Positions 16,586 to 23,947 of a stretch of DNA of 34,676 bases are shown piece after piece. The position numbers and the translations under genes were made by a program. The stretch covers positions 1 to 34,676 of the forward strand of contig JAOUFG010000016.1 in NCBI GenBank assembly GCA_029858345.1, in the 5' to 3' direction. Within the stretch, counting starts at the first letter, position 1, and every line of letters starts with the position of its first letter. Under the pieces are notes generated by a model, which saw nothing but the letters and a program-made list of their open reading frames with translations, had not been told where the DNA came from and did no database searches. The DNA is from Phycisphaerae bacterium. GTDB taxonomy: Bacteria; Planctomycetota; Phycisphaerae; Sedimentisphaerales; Anaerohalosphaeraceae.

Positions 16586-17358
16586 GCTTCCGGCTCCGGC
16601 GGAGATGTTTCAGTATGGCCGCATTGACCACAGTGGGGCTCGGTTTTTATGATGTGCGGTTCAGTGAGGTCGTCGCGGATGGTCAGGCCTGGATTGACAA
16701 TGAGAAAATCGTCCTCATTCCAGTCGCCGTCAACCAGCCGCTGCATCAGTGATGGGTCGCCTTTAATTTCGTCATAGTCCCAATTCAGGTATTCGGCACA
16801 TTGTTTGGTGTATTCTTTAGCCTCTTTGGTACCCGGCAGACCCCAGTCGATAAAGACAGCACGCTTATATTCTTTGATCCAGGTCTGTTCGGTTTCCATG
16901 AGGTATTGAGCATTATCTTCGCCGTATTTTTCAGTATATTCGGCCAGCAGTTTGTCGTATCGGTCCTTGCCGGGCATGAGTTCATTGCAGTGTTCGATCC
17001 AACCGAGGGAGTACCAGTACACGCCTTTGTGGGTATCGAAATAGTCTTGGTATCGATGCCGGCTGCCCAGCAGAAGGGTGATGCAGTCGTGGCCGCGAGT
17101 GACGACGATGGGGACATCACTGTGAAGGCCGCAAATGCCGTTGCTGCACAGACAGTAGCCCAGCAGGATCGCATCGTAGGGCTTGCCGGAGTTGTCGATG
17201 GTTTTGTCCAGCTCTTTCTGGACCTCGCTGCGCAGGATGTCCGGCGTATCGTGCAGTCCCTGCGGCATCAGCACAATATCTACGATATTCTGGCTGCGGG
17301 ACGCACACAAGTACGCCTCCAGCTGCATGACTTTGCATGTCACAAACTTTAATCGCAT
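16582..17358 (-). CDS. DUF1638 domain protein
   Basis: A soluble protein of about 258 residues matching the DUF1638 family of unknown function: it begins MRLKFVTCKVMQLEAYLC, then DIVLMPQGLHDTPD, LLGYCLCSNGI, VTRGHDCITLLLGSR and GVYWYSLGWIEH. Several conserved cysteines and histidines (CKV, YCLCSNGI, GHDC, and a C-terminal HCGQCGH) suggest metal or corrinoid chemistry; family members sit beside corrinoid methyltransferases in methanogens, but none is next to this gene. The frame is open to ATG 17394; ATG 17358 is preferred because family members start directly with the first beta strand. Neither start has a clear ribosome site. It is coupled to mntP by a 4-base overlap. Confidence 0.75.
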   Translation of the reverse strand: MRLKFVTCKVMQLEAYLCASRSQNIVDIVLMPQGLHDTPDILRSEVQKELDKTIDNSGKPYDAILLGYCLCSNGICGLHSDVPIVVTRGHDCITLLLGSRHRYQDYFDTHKGVYWYSLGWIEHCNELMPGKDRYDKLLAEYTEKYGEDNAQYLMETEQTWIKEYKRAVFIDWGLPGTKEAKEYTKQCAEYLNWDYDEIKGDPSLMQRLVDGDWNEDDFLIVNPGLTIRDDLTEPHIIKTEPHCGQCGHTETSPPEPEA

Positions 17359-17403
17359 GGAGACATTGTAGCGGTTCTCGACACAGATTGACATTGTTTT
17401 TAG

Positions 17404-17430
17404 ACAGGATTAACAGGATTTACGGGATTA
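17404..17430. repeat. Three 9-base tandem units at the 3' end of the AbiEii gene
   Basis: ACAGGATTA, ACAGGATTT and ACGGGATTA follow one another without gaps. The third unit supplies the last codons and stop of the minus-strand AbiEii gene. Period-9 runs of this AACAGGATT type are dispersed in many bacterial genomes. A different period-9 run occurs at 24999-25034. Confidence 0.7.
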
Positions 17431-18226
17431 ATAACTTCTTTAGGTTGTCCTGAGTCAGCATTTCTATGTCATTTTGTTTTTCGATGAAGGGTTTTACATC
17501 AGCGACGATTTTCTTCCAATCGAATTCCTTGAGTCGGTCAGCGATGTGCTCTCGCCAATTACCTTGCGTTAATTCCGGTCCGGACCATCCGGTTTGGTCG
17601 AGAGCGTTATTAAGCAGAAGGATATTCGGCTCCGGCCAGGTTCTATCGGAAAGATACCACATCAGGTCGTACACATCCCTGCCCTTGGCATATTTACGGG
17701 TTGCTAATGCATGCAGTTTGCCGGCGAGCAGGGAGCTTTTGTCATAGTGCTGAAGATTTAGCAGACAATGCCTTCTGACAATGCTGGTTTCCAGTTTCGC
17801 TCCGGCGGGGGGATTCGTATCAATTTCCACTTTGATCGAGATTGTTTCGGACGACACAGGCGACAGATTCAATTCATACAGTAGTCCCCGAAATTTAAAA
17901 AATGCCGCCATCACGGTTTTAGCGACTTTCGCCTTCACTTCTGCCTGGTAATCCTCTGCAATAAATCCATTCTTGACTTTCTTCATGGTGTCCGGAAAGT
18001 TATGATCTGCTGCCGGTCTTTTCAATGAAAAATCGAGGTCTTCAGAAAAACGAGGCATCGCGTACAGGAATCGCAGGGCGGTACCGCCGACGAATGCCCA
18101 GTTGACAAAGGCACCGCTTTGCTGAAGAAATTCCAGCGTTCGTGCCTGCAAATATTCACGGACAATGCAGCGCGCCAGATTGGTATCCTGAATATTTTCA
18201 ATCTGCTGCTTCAGGTAATCCTTCAT
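17420..18226 (-). CDS. AbiEii/AbiGii-type nucleotidyltransferase toxin
   Basis: Toxin half of a type IV toxin-antitoxin/abortive-infection pair, 268 residues, of the DNA polymerase-beta-like nucleotidyltransferase superfamily. The active-site motif is clear: FVGGTALRFLYAMPRFSEDLDF near 45-66, with GGT at 47-49 and the metal-binding DxD at Asp 63/Asp 65. Further family features are the KVEIDTNPPAG stretch and LLAGKLHALATRKYAKGRDVYDL, where Lys and Asp are conserved. Known relatives block growth by modifying tRNA or other nucleotides. It overlaps the antitoxin gene by 4 bases (18223-18226), the usual order antitoxin then toxin. Its last codons fall in a 9-base tandem repeat that may have replaced the original 3' end. 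Confidence 0.9.
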   Translation of the reverse strand: MKDYLKQQIENIQDTNLARCIVREYLQARTLEFLQQSGAFVNWAFVGGTALRFLYAMPRFSEDLDFSLKRPAADHNFPDTMKKVKNGFIAEDYQAEVKAKVAKTVMAAFFKFRGLLYELNLSPVSSETISIKVEIDTNPPAGAKLETSIVRRHCLLNLQHYDKSSLLAGKLHALATRKYAKGRDVYDLMWYLSDRTWPEPNILLLNNALDQTGWSGPELTQGNWREHIADRLKEFDWKKIVADVKPFIEKQNDIEMLTQDNLKKLLIP

Positions 18227-18855
18227 AATTCAATCCCCTCACCTTGTTCGAGAATGGTTTCGATATTTTTCAGTACTCGGCTGATCTTGGGACTTTCAAA
18301 TTTTTCGGCGAATTGATGCAACCGTGTCTGGTCCATCCGATCAAAATTCTGCAAGCGTAATTCCTCTACGAATTCCACAGTGTCCCCACCGGGTGTTAGA
18401 TAAATCAGATCGAGCAGGGCTTTTTCCGGAAAGGCAACGAATGCCTGTAAACCGGATTGCAATTCGATTTGCTGATAGCCCCAGAAGTATTTTTTGCTGA
18501 CATGCCGGAAGTCGAAGCGGCCCAGCGGGGTCTCGATGGATTGGGGCCTGCCGGTGGTGATGCTGGTCGCAGAGGGGACAAATTCCGGAATCATGCCATA
18601 CCACGACAAGGCCGAATGCATGCTGACATAAGATGGCTGCTTCAGGGCATTGGCGATGCAAAAGGGACTTGCAGGGACTTTTCGATAGGGATCAGCCAAT
18701 GTATAAAGGCCCTTATGGATTTTGATGATCCTGCCGTCTTTGACCCACCGGTTAATTTGTAGACGGATTTGGGCCAGATTCTCTCCCGCGGCCAGAAATC
18801 TCGCCGTAAAAACAGGCAAACCGGAGCATTTTTTTACTAAATCCTCAAATTTCAT
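18223..18855 (-). CDS. AbiEi-type antitoxin with winged helix
   Basis: Antitoxin/autorepressor half of the AbiE pair, 210 residues. An N-terminal winged helix-turn-helix (about 1-60: FTARFLAAGENLAQIRLQIN, then WVKDGRIIKIHKGLYTLAD) precedes the AbiEi C-terminal region with PSYVSMHSALSWYGMIPE and FPEKALLDLIYLTPGGD, both family hallmarks. The ATG at 18855 lies 7 bases from a TATATT -10 box, and no ribosome site exists, so the message may be leaderless. AbiEi proteins usually bind inverted repeats in their own promoter; the 11-bp hairpin at 18923-18949 lies upstream and is one candidate. Confidence 0.88.
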   Translation of the reverse strand: MKFEDLVKKCSGLPVFTARFLAAGENLAQIRLQINRWVKDGRIIKIHKGLYTLADPYRKVPASPFCIANALKQPSYVSMHSALSWYGMIPEFVPSATSITTGRPQSIETPLGRFDFRHVSKKYFWGYQQIELQSGLQAFVAFPEKALLDLIYLTPGGDTVEFVEELRLQNFDRMDQTRLHQFAEKFESPKISRVLKNIETILEQGEGIEL

Positions 18856-18861
18856 TGCAAC

Positions 18862-18890
18862 AATATATCAAAAACGATAAAATTACGCAA
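18862..18890 (-). promoter_or_regulatory. Candidate promoter of the AbiE pair
   Basis: Minus strand: TTGCGT (18885-18890), a 17-base spacer, TATATT (18862-18867). Six bases separate the -10 box from the ATG, so transcription would begin at or next to the start codon. Confidence 0.5.
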
Positions 18891-18922
18891 TGGGATATCG
18901 TCATAAAGAACCGTAAACTTGA

Positions 18923-18949
18923 GAAAACTGTCAAAAAATGACAGTTTTC
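18923..18949. repeat. Perfect 11-bp inverted repeat upstream of the AbiE pair
   Basis: GAAAACTGTCA (18923-18933), loop AAAAA, TGACAGTTTTC (18939-18949). No T run follows on either strand, so it is not a classic terminator. It lies 33 bases upstream of the candidate -35 box and could be an operator or the scar of an insertion. Confidence 0.6.
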
Positions 18950-18970
18950 GAGAATAGTTTATAAATGGGA

Positions 18971-19060
18971 TCTCTGAATAACTGCCACACCTCGGAGAAA
19001 AACGGGGTTTATGACGCCATAACGCTTGGTGTTTTCGTAATAAACCGAGTTATTCAGAGA
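18971..19060. mobile_element. 90-base MITE-like element with 13-bp terminal inverted repeats
   Basis: TCTCTGAATAACT (18971-18983) and its exact complement AGTTATTCAGAGA (19048-19060) bound a 90-base unit. Inside, GGTTTAT (19006-19012) pairs with ATAAACC (19040-19046). No frame of note is inside. Terminal repeats of this kind are seen in insertion sequences and their non-autonomous derivatives; no target duplication could be recognised and no matching transposase lies in the window. Confidence 0.55.
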
Positions 19061-19098
19061 CCTCAAATATCAGAAAGACGTTTTTTCAATGTAAAATT

Positions 19099-19131
19099 CC
19101 CGTTTTTTTGGTTTTTGCAGAAAAAAACGGG
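19099..19131. repeat. 11-bp inverted repeat downstream of the chimeric sigma gene
   Basis: CCCGTTTTTTT (19099-19109) and AAAAAAACGGG (19121-19131) with an 11-base loop. It lies 25 bases past the stop of the minus-strand gene at 19156 but lacks a following T run, so a terminator role is doubtful. Confidence 0.45.
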
Positions 19132-19155
19132 TTTTGGTCCGGTTTTGAAATATCA

Positions 19156-19890
19156 CTATTTTGGTAATGTTTTGGGTTTGAAAATATTCTCCGGAAATTC
19201 AGGATTTATTTTCAGATAGATATTCTTGGTACGGAGGGATCTGTCCGCTTTGGTTGGATCCCATTGTTTTATTTCCTCCGGATACCATTGTCCCTGGGCG
19301 GTTAAAGCATATTGAACAATTTCTCTGATCGTATTTTCACACGAGCTTTCGTTAATTCCCTGCTCCTTGGCTTGGCTATACCAATTTTGATCATCCTGCC
19401 AAGGGGCATCAAATCGTTCTTCCTGTTCAAATCTTTGGCAGATATAGTCCTTCTGAGGATTCAGATAATATCTTTTTAGTGTGGGAGCAATGGCCCAGAC
19501 TTTTTGCACACTGTCAGTAATAGTCTGTCCCTGTGCCGTCGTTTCAAGGCAGATCAAATTGTGCTCTGTTGAGTATTCATTTTCGATGATTTTGAGAGAA
19601 GTGTATCGCGGATCGTTAGATTGTGACGATAGATAAACATCCCATCCCAAATCAGCGACATCATCATCGGCTCGAAAATCATTTCTCAGCGGCGAGTAAC
19701 TTTTTGGCGATTGCTCCCATTTATTTTGTTGGTTTCGACGGCACTGATAGTAGTCTTCGGCCAGAGATCTGTCATGTAAAAGAGCGGTTGCCAACGTCAG
19801 CAGAAAGTCCTTGTATTGGACGTACACGATGCGAAGGGCGTCTTGGTCGCCGTTTTTCATCTGTTGTATAAGCTTTTTCTCGCTGTGCAT
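19156..19890 (-). pseudogene. Chimeric remnant: ECF sigma region 2 start fused to an unrelated C-terminal domain
   Basis: An intact frame of 244 residues with two parts that do not belong together. Residues 1-48 (KKLIQQMKNGDQDALRIVYV, then LATALLHDRSLAED) are the start of an ECF sigma factor region 2; it stops exactly where AEDVVQ-type helix 2.2 should continue, and regions 2.3-4 are absent. From about 50 on (YYQCRRNQQNKWEQ, later YTSLKIIENEYSTEHNLICL, TLKRYYLNPQKDYICQRFEQ, EIVQYALTAQGQWYPEEIKQ) it looks like the C-terminal part of the kind of secreted or anti-sigma-partner protein found beside ECF genes in planctomycetes; that is inference. A deletion joining a sigma gene to a downstream gene explains it. 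A ribosome site (AGGAT, 5-6 bases before the ATG) is kept, so a product may still be made. Confidence 0.55.
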
Positions 19891-20019
19891 CCGGTATCCT
19901 ATTTAACAAGGCCTTCGGTACTATAACGCTTTGAGGGGGCGGTTTGGTATAAAGAATTTTAAAAATTTTTAGTTGGGGTGATTGTAAATTGCAAAAACAG
20001 GTTGATATGATGCGTCTGG

Positions 20020-20040
20020 ACCCCGGATCAAGTCCGGGGT
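20020..20040. repeat. 8-bp palindromic hairpin of a widespread dispersed repeat type
   Basis: ACCCCGGA (20020-20027), loop TCAAG, TCCGGGGT (20033-20040), flanked by CTGG and GACA. The same sequence type is dispersed in many unrelated bacterial genomes. One copy is seen here. Confidence 0.6.
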
Positions 20041-20052
20041 GACAAAATGAAA

Positions 20053-20085
20053 CAAAAAAGCCCGGGTTCGTGATGAATCCGGGCT
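20053..20085 (-). terminator. Intrinsic terminator of the EF-G-like gene
   Basis: On the minus strand an 11-bp stem (20075-20085 with 20059-20069, one G-T pair, GTGAT loop on the plus strand) is followed by TTTTTT. It lies about 85 bases after the stop codon at 20169. Confidence 0.8.
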
Positions 20086-20123
20086 TGGATAGCGATGTTT
20101 AAATGCCGCAGGATAACCTCCTC

Positions 20124-20157
20124 GTCGCTTCGCGACACTCCCCCTTGGCAGGGGGAG
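20124..20157. repeat. Two adjacent hairpins between EF-G-like gene and its terminator
   Basis: GTCGC-TTC-GCGAC (20124-20136) and CTCCCCC-TTGGCA-GGGGGAG (20138-20157) lie directly after the EF-G-like stop codon on the minus strand. They may protect the 3' end of the message or be dispersed palindromes. Confidence 0.5.
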
Positions 20158-20168
20158 AGTTAAAGGAG

Positions 20169-22205
20169 TTATTCGTGTTCGGCTTCTTTTTCTTTCTTGT
20201 ACTGGTCGATGACCTGCTGCTGGATGTTCGGCGGGGTTGGCTCATAGTGGCTCAGTTCCATCGAGTAACTGCCCTGACCGCCGGTAACGCTCTTGAGTTG
20301 GCTGTTATAATTAGAGACTTCACTCAGCGGCACCTGGGCCTTAATCACCATCATACCTCCGGGCAGCATGTCCTGTCCGCTGACCCGACCGCGCCGGGAG
20401 GCCATGTCGCCGGTGATATCGCCCATATTTTCAGCAGGGATGGTGATTTCGATACTGACAATCGGTTCCAGCAGCGAGGGCCTTGCCTTGCTCAGGGCGT
20501 CAATGAAAGCGCCTTTGCCTGCGGCACGAAACGCCACTTCCTTGGAGTCCACGGGGTGGTACTTGCCGTCATAGACCGAAACCTTGACATCCTGCATCGG
20601 GAATCCGGCGACATAGCCGTTGTCCATGACATCGTTGATCCCCTTGAGAATGGCCGGCTCGAACTGTCCCGGAATTGAACCGCCGAAGATGTCCCAACTG
20701 TATTCCAGTGACGGATCTGAATCGCGTTCGAGCGGCTCAATACGGAGATAGACTTCTCCAAACTGACCGGCACCGCCGGACTGCTTTTTATGGCGGTAAT
20801 GGCCCTCACCCTTGCCGGTAATCGTCTCACGATAGGGAATTTTCGGGGGTTTGGTGTTGACATGCACTTTATAACGGTTTTCCAGCTTGCTGAGCATCAC
20901 CCGCAGGTGCAGGTCGCCAAGACCGTTAATAACCAGTTCCTTCGTCTGGGAGTCGCGGGAAACCTTAAAGCAGGCGTCTTCGTCAGTCAGTTTTTCAAGC
21001 GCCGCGCTGATTTTATTTTCGTCGCCGCGAGCGGCCGGTTCGAGGGCTAATGCAAACATCGGCTTGGGTACGGGGACCATCTCGAATTTGCCGGAAAACT
21101 TTCCATTGTGGACGAGGTCGCCGATATGAAGCTCGTCAATCTTGGCCAGCGTGGCGATATCACCGCATTCACCGGTTTCGATTTCTTTGACTTCGGCACC
21201 CTGCATTTGAAGAGGATGACCCGGACGAATGGGCTTTTTGGCATCGTTAACAAGCAGTTGTGTGCCGGTATCCAGCTTGCCGCTGAAAATACGGATCGAA
21301 GCGTACTTCATATTTGAACGCGAATCGAAGCCAACACGAAAAACAAGGCCTGCGAAAGGCCCGTTCGCGTCGGATTTGATTTCGATTGTTTCTTCGCCTT
21401 TAATCAGCTTTGCCGGAGGAGCATCGGCTGGAGAAGGCGTACAGTTGGTGATCAGCGACAACAGTTCCTTGATGCCGATTTCCTTGCGAGCATTGGTAAA
21501 GACGATCGGGACGATGGTCCCGGCCAGCATGGCCTTGACAAAGACTTGGGGCACCTTTTCCGGGGACACTTCTTCGCCGCCGAGATAGGCCTCCATCAGT
21601 TCGTCGTCGGCTTCGATGACACTTTCCAGAAGTTCCGTGTATGCGTCTGCCGGGCTCATCACGGGCGACTCACCTTCCTGTGTTTCAAGGCAGTTGATAA
21701 CAGCCGATTTGTCAGTTGTCGGCAGGTTGGTGCAACGGCACTGTGAGCCAAATGTTTCCTGTATCTGCCCGATCAGTTCGGTCAAATCTGCATTGTCCGA
21801 ATCCATTTTGTTGATAACAATGATTTTGGCTTTGTTTGCATTGGTTGCGGCCTGAAACAGTTTGCGGGTGTTCATTTCGATGCCCGCGGCGGCACTAATG
21901 ACGATCACTGCCGTTTCCACCGCCGGAATACTGACAAGTGCCGGGCTGACAAAATCCGGATAACCCGGAGTGTCAATAATGTTAATCTTCTTGCCTTCAT
22001 AGTTTACATGCATCAGGGCCGAGTGGATCGAATTGCCTCGTTCCTTTTCTTCATCGTCAAAATCGCCAACGGTGTTTTTTTCGTCGATGCTGCCCAGTCG
22101 GTTGGTGGTGCCGGTGGTGTGCAGAATCGCCTCTGCCAGCGATGTTTTGCCGCTGCTGCCGTGCCCTAAGAGCACGATGTTACGGATGTCCTTGAGATTT
22201 GCCAC
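20169..22205 (-). CDS. Elongation factor G-like GTPase (EF-G2/FusA2 type)
   Basis: Translational GTPase of 678 residues with the five-domain EF-G layout. G1 is GHGSSGKTSLAE (about 14-25), the G2 region reads RGNSIHSAL instead of the RGITI of canonical EF-G, G3 is DTPGYPDF with Tyr in place of the catalytic His of DTPGHVDF, and G4 is NKMD. Domain IV-V include YRHKKQSGGAGQFGEVYLR and GRVSGQDMLPGGMMVIKAQ. These substitutions are shared by the EF-G-like paralogue group, whose members are not the main translocase; functions in stress or ribosome rescue are suspected. The gene is solitary, not in an rpsL-rpsG operon. The start is GTG 22205 with GGAGG 9 bases upstream. A strong terminator follows. 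Confidence 0.88.
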   Translation of the reverse strand: MANLKDIRNIVLLGHGSSGKTSLAEAILHTTGTTNRLGSIDEKNTVGDFDDEEKERGNSIHSALMHVNYEGKKINIIDTPGYPDFVSPALVSIPAVETAVIVISAAAGIEMNTRKLFQAATNANKAKIIVINKMDSDNADLTELIGQIQETFGSQCRCTNLPTTDKSAVINCLETQEGESPVMSPADAYTELLESVIEADDELMEAYLGGEEVSPEKVPQVFVKAMLAGTIVPIVFTNARKEIGIKELLSLITNCTPSPADAPPAKLIKGEETIEIKSDANGPFAGLVFRVGFDSRSNMKYASIRIFSGKLDTGTQLLVNDAKKPIRPGHPLQMQGAEVKEIETGECGDIATLAKIDELHIGDLVHNGKFSGKFEMVPVPKPMFALALEPAARGDENKISAALEKLTDEDACFKVSRDSQTKELVINGLGDLHLRVMLSKLENRYKVHVNTKPPKIPYRETITGKGEGHYRHKKQSGGAGQFGEVYLRIEPLERDSDPSLEYSWDIFGGSIPGQFEPAILKGINDVMDNGYVAGFPMQDVKVSVYDGKYHPVDSKEVAFRAAGKGAFIDALSKARPSLLEPIVSIEITIPAENMGDITGDMASRRGRVSGQDMLPGGMMVIKAQVPLSEVSNYNSQLKSVTGGQGSYSMELSHYEPTPPNIQQQVIDQYKKEKEAEHE

Positions 22206-22448
22206 AGTTCATAACCTCCATTATCATTCTGGTCACAATCGTCTCTTTATATAAAAACCTGAAGTTTACACGACTGCTCGAATGCAGGCAAGGAAAAAAC
22301 TACATTCCCGGCGAAATACACGCAGAATTGTAATTTTTGGATAATAGGCGATACGGCAGGACTTCTTTTGTGTCGGTTTATCAAATTCTCCCCGATTTGC
22401 AAAACCGAAATATCCATACTGACAAGAAGAAAGGCAGAAGGTACGAAG

Positions 22449-22625
22449 ATGCATATAAGTTTAGTAGCGATTGTTATTGTCGGTTGTGTGCTGCCTGTTA
22501 CGGTGATTTCGGCCGTTAATGAAGGGTATCGGATGCGTTATAAGGATGTCCTGTTTTCCGATTTCACATCTTTAACGGTTTCGACCGCATTTGTTAACTT
22601 GCCATCAATTGCCATATCCCGATAG
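22449..22625 (+). CDS. Possible small signal-peptide ORF or truncated 5' gene remnant
   Basis: 58 codons starting MHISLVAIVIVGCVLPVTV and ISAVNEGYRM, which looks like a signal peptide with a cleavage site near VISA-VN. AGAAGG precedes the ATG by about 7 bases. The last 30 codons are antisense to the 3' end of the nitrilase gene (22538-22625), so the frame may be the stump of an exported-protein gene cut off at that point. No relatives recognised; could be chance. Confidence 0.3.
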   Translation: MHISLVAIVIVGCVLPVTVISAVNEGYRMRYKDVLFSDFTSLTVSTAFVNLPSIAISR

Positions 22626-23389
22626 GGGGCGGCAGGGTCGTAGAATGTCTCGCTTAGATCGATGGTGTTGATCGTCAGGCCCTCTTTATGGTCGGAAAGC
22701 TGAGCGATGATCCGTCCATCCGGCTGGATAAAGCAGGACGGGTACGGGCAAAACCACCCGCAGGAGTTGGTCATACTCACCCGGAAACCGTTGTTGGCGG
22801 CATTGGCCTGCATGGTCTGCTGCATGATCTCACTGTGAACACTTGGGCCTTGTTGCCGGGCATTGTAGAAGGACTGAAAGATACATTTAACCCCGTCCTT
22901 ATACAATGCCCGATACAGTTCAGGAAATCGCAGGTCAAAACAGATCAGCAGCGAGCATTTGACACCATTGATTTCAAAATGGACGAAATGATCGCCCGGC
23001 GTATAATTGTCAAAATCGATTCCGGTACAGAATCGCTTATCGTAACGATCCACCAGTTTGCCCTCCGGCGAGACCAAGTAAAGCGAATTGTGCGGTTTGT
23101 TCGGTTCGGTCAGCCGATGACTGCTGCCCAGAACAACCCACACCCCCAATTGCCCGGCCAGTTCGATGATTTCCAGCGTTTTTTCTTTGAGCAGATCCCA
23201 ATTATAACCCTCGAACGAAGCAAAATCCACGCCCGCATAACCGCTGAGGGCGCATTCGGAAAAATGTACAACCTCAGCATCCTTTTCCGCGGTCTCCCGC
23301 ATCAACGCAACGATGTGGCCGGCATTGGCCTCTACATCGGCACTGACCGAAAACTGACACGTCGCGACTTTTAAGATTCCTTCGGGCAT
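22538..23389 (-). CDS. Carbon-nitrogen hydrolase (nitrilase superfamily amidase)
   Basis: Cytoplasmic C-N hydrolase of 283 residues with the complete catalytic set: Glu 45 (FSECALSGYAG), Lys 118 (VDRYDKRFC) and nucleophile Cys 150 (LLICFDLRFPELYRAL). The fold is covered end to end and length is normal for the omega-amidase/N-carbamoyl hydrolase branch; the substrate is unknown. AGGATCA stands 5 bases before the ATG at 23389. The GNAT gene ends 15 bases upstream and argC 48 bases before that, so these three could be one transcript; no arginine-pathway activity follows directly from that. Confidence 0.9.
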   Translation of the reverse strand: MPEGILKVATCQFSVSADVEANAGHIVALMRETAEKDAEVVHFSECALSGYAGVDFASFEGYNWDLLKEKTLEIIELAGQLGVWVVLGSSHRLTEPNKPHNSLYLVSPEGKLVDRYDKRFCTGIDFDNYTPGDHFVHFEINGVKCSLLICFDLRFPELYRALYKDGVKCIFQSFYNARQQGPSVHSEIMQQTMQANAANNGFRVSMTNSCGWFCPYPSCFIQPDGRIIAQLSDHKEGLTINTIDLSETFYDPAAPYRDMAIDGKLTNAVETVKDVKSENRTSL

Positions 23390-23404
23390 ATTACTGATCC
23401 TGCA

Positions 23405-23899
23405 TTATCGCAATACTTTAGCATAAAGACAGCAATCGTGGTACACATCACCAATTTTGAGATATTTTTTCATCGTACCTTCTTTTTTATAGCCAGACTT
23501 GATCACAACCTTGCAACTACCTATATTGTCCTTGGCCGGGGCAATTTCGATACGTACAATGTCTATATTCTCAATGATAAACTTTTCCAGTAACTGAACG
23601 CTTTTCGTGGCAATTCCTTTATTCCAGTATTTGTGATCCACGAAATAACCAATTTCACAGATATAAGGGAACTGTTGGTTTATCTTGATTCCCGCGCCTC
23701 CGACATGCTTTCCATTGGCCAAAACAGCAAAGTTGTACTGACTTTTTTCTTTTTGGAGCTTTTTCATCATCCTAAGGAAGTCCTGCTCCTCCTTCAATGT
23801 TTTCGGCTTGGCGGGGAAGTATGTGAAGTTTGGATGCGAAAGGATCTCCAAGTATCTCTTTGCATCGGAAATACGAGGATTTCGAAATTCAACTTTCAT
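23405..23899 (-). CDS. GNAT-family N-acetyltransferase (RimJ/RimL-like)
   Basis: Acetyl-CoA-dependent acetyltransferase of 164 residues. It begins with VEFRNPRISDAKRYLEILSH, has the central IGYFVDHKYWNKGIATKSVQ with the acetyl-CoA loop (Q/R-x-x-G-x-A variant NKGIAT), and ends EIAPAKDNIGSCKVVIKSGY, the usual RimJ/RimL close (N.aS..v..k.GF). Such enzymes acetylate ribosomal protein N termini, amino acids or antibiotics; none can be chosen here. It lies between argC and a nitrilase-family gene on the same strand. Ribosome site weak. Confidence 0.85.
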   Translation of the reverse strand: MKVEFRNPRISDAKRYLEILSHPNFTYFPAKPKTLKEEQDFLRMMKKLQKEKSQYNFAVLANGKHVGGAGIKINQQFPYICEIGYFVDHKYWNKGIATKSVQLLEKFIIENIDIVRIEIAPAKDNIGSCKVVIKSGYKKEGTMKKYLKIGDVYHDCCLYAKVLR

Positions 23900-23947
23900 T
23901 ATTTAGTGCCCCTATTTTTTTCTCTAAGCCCTCTGTGGCTATAAATC

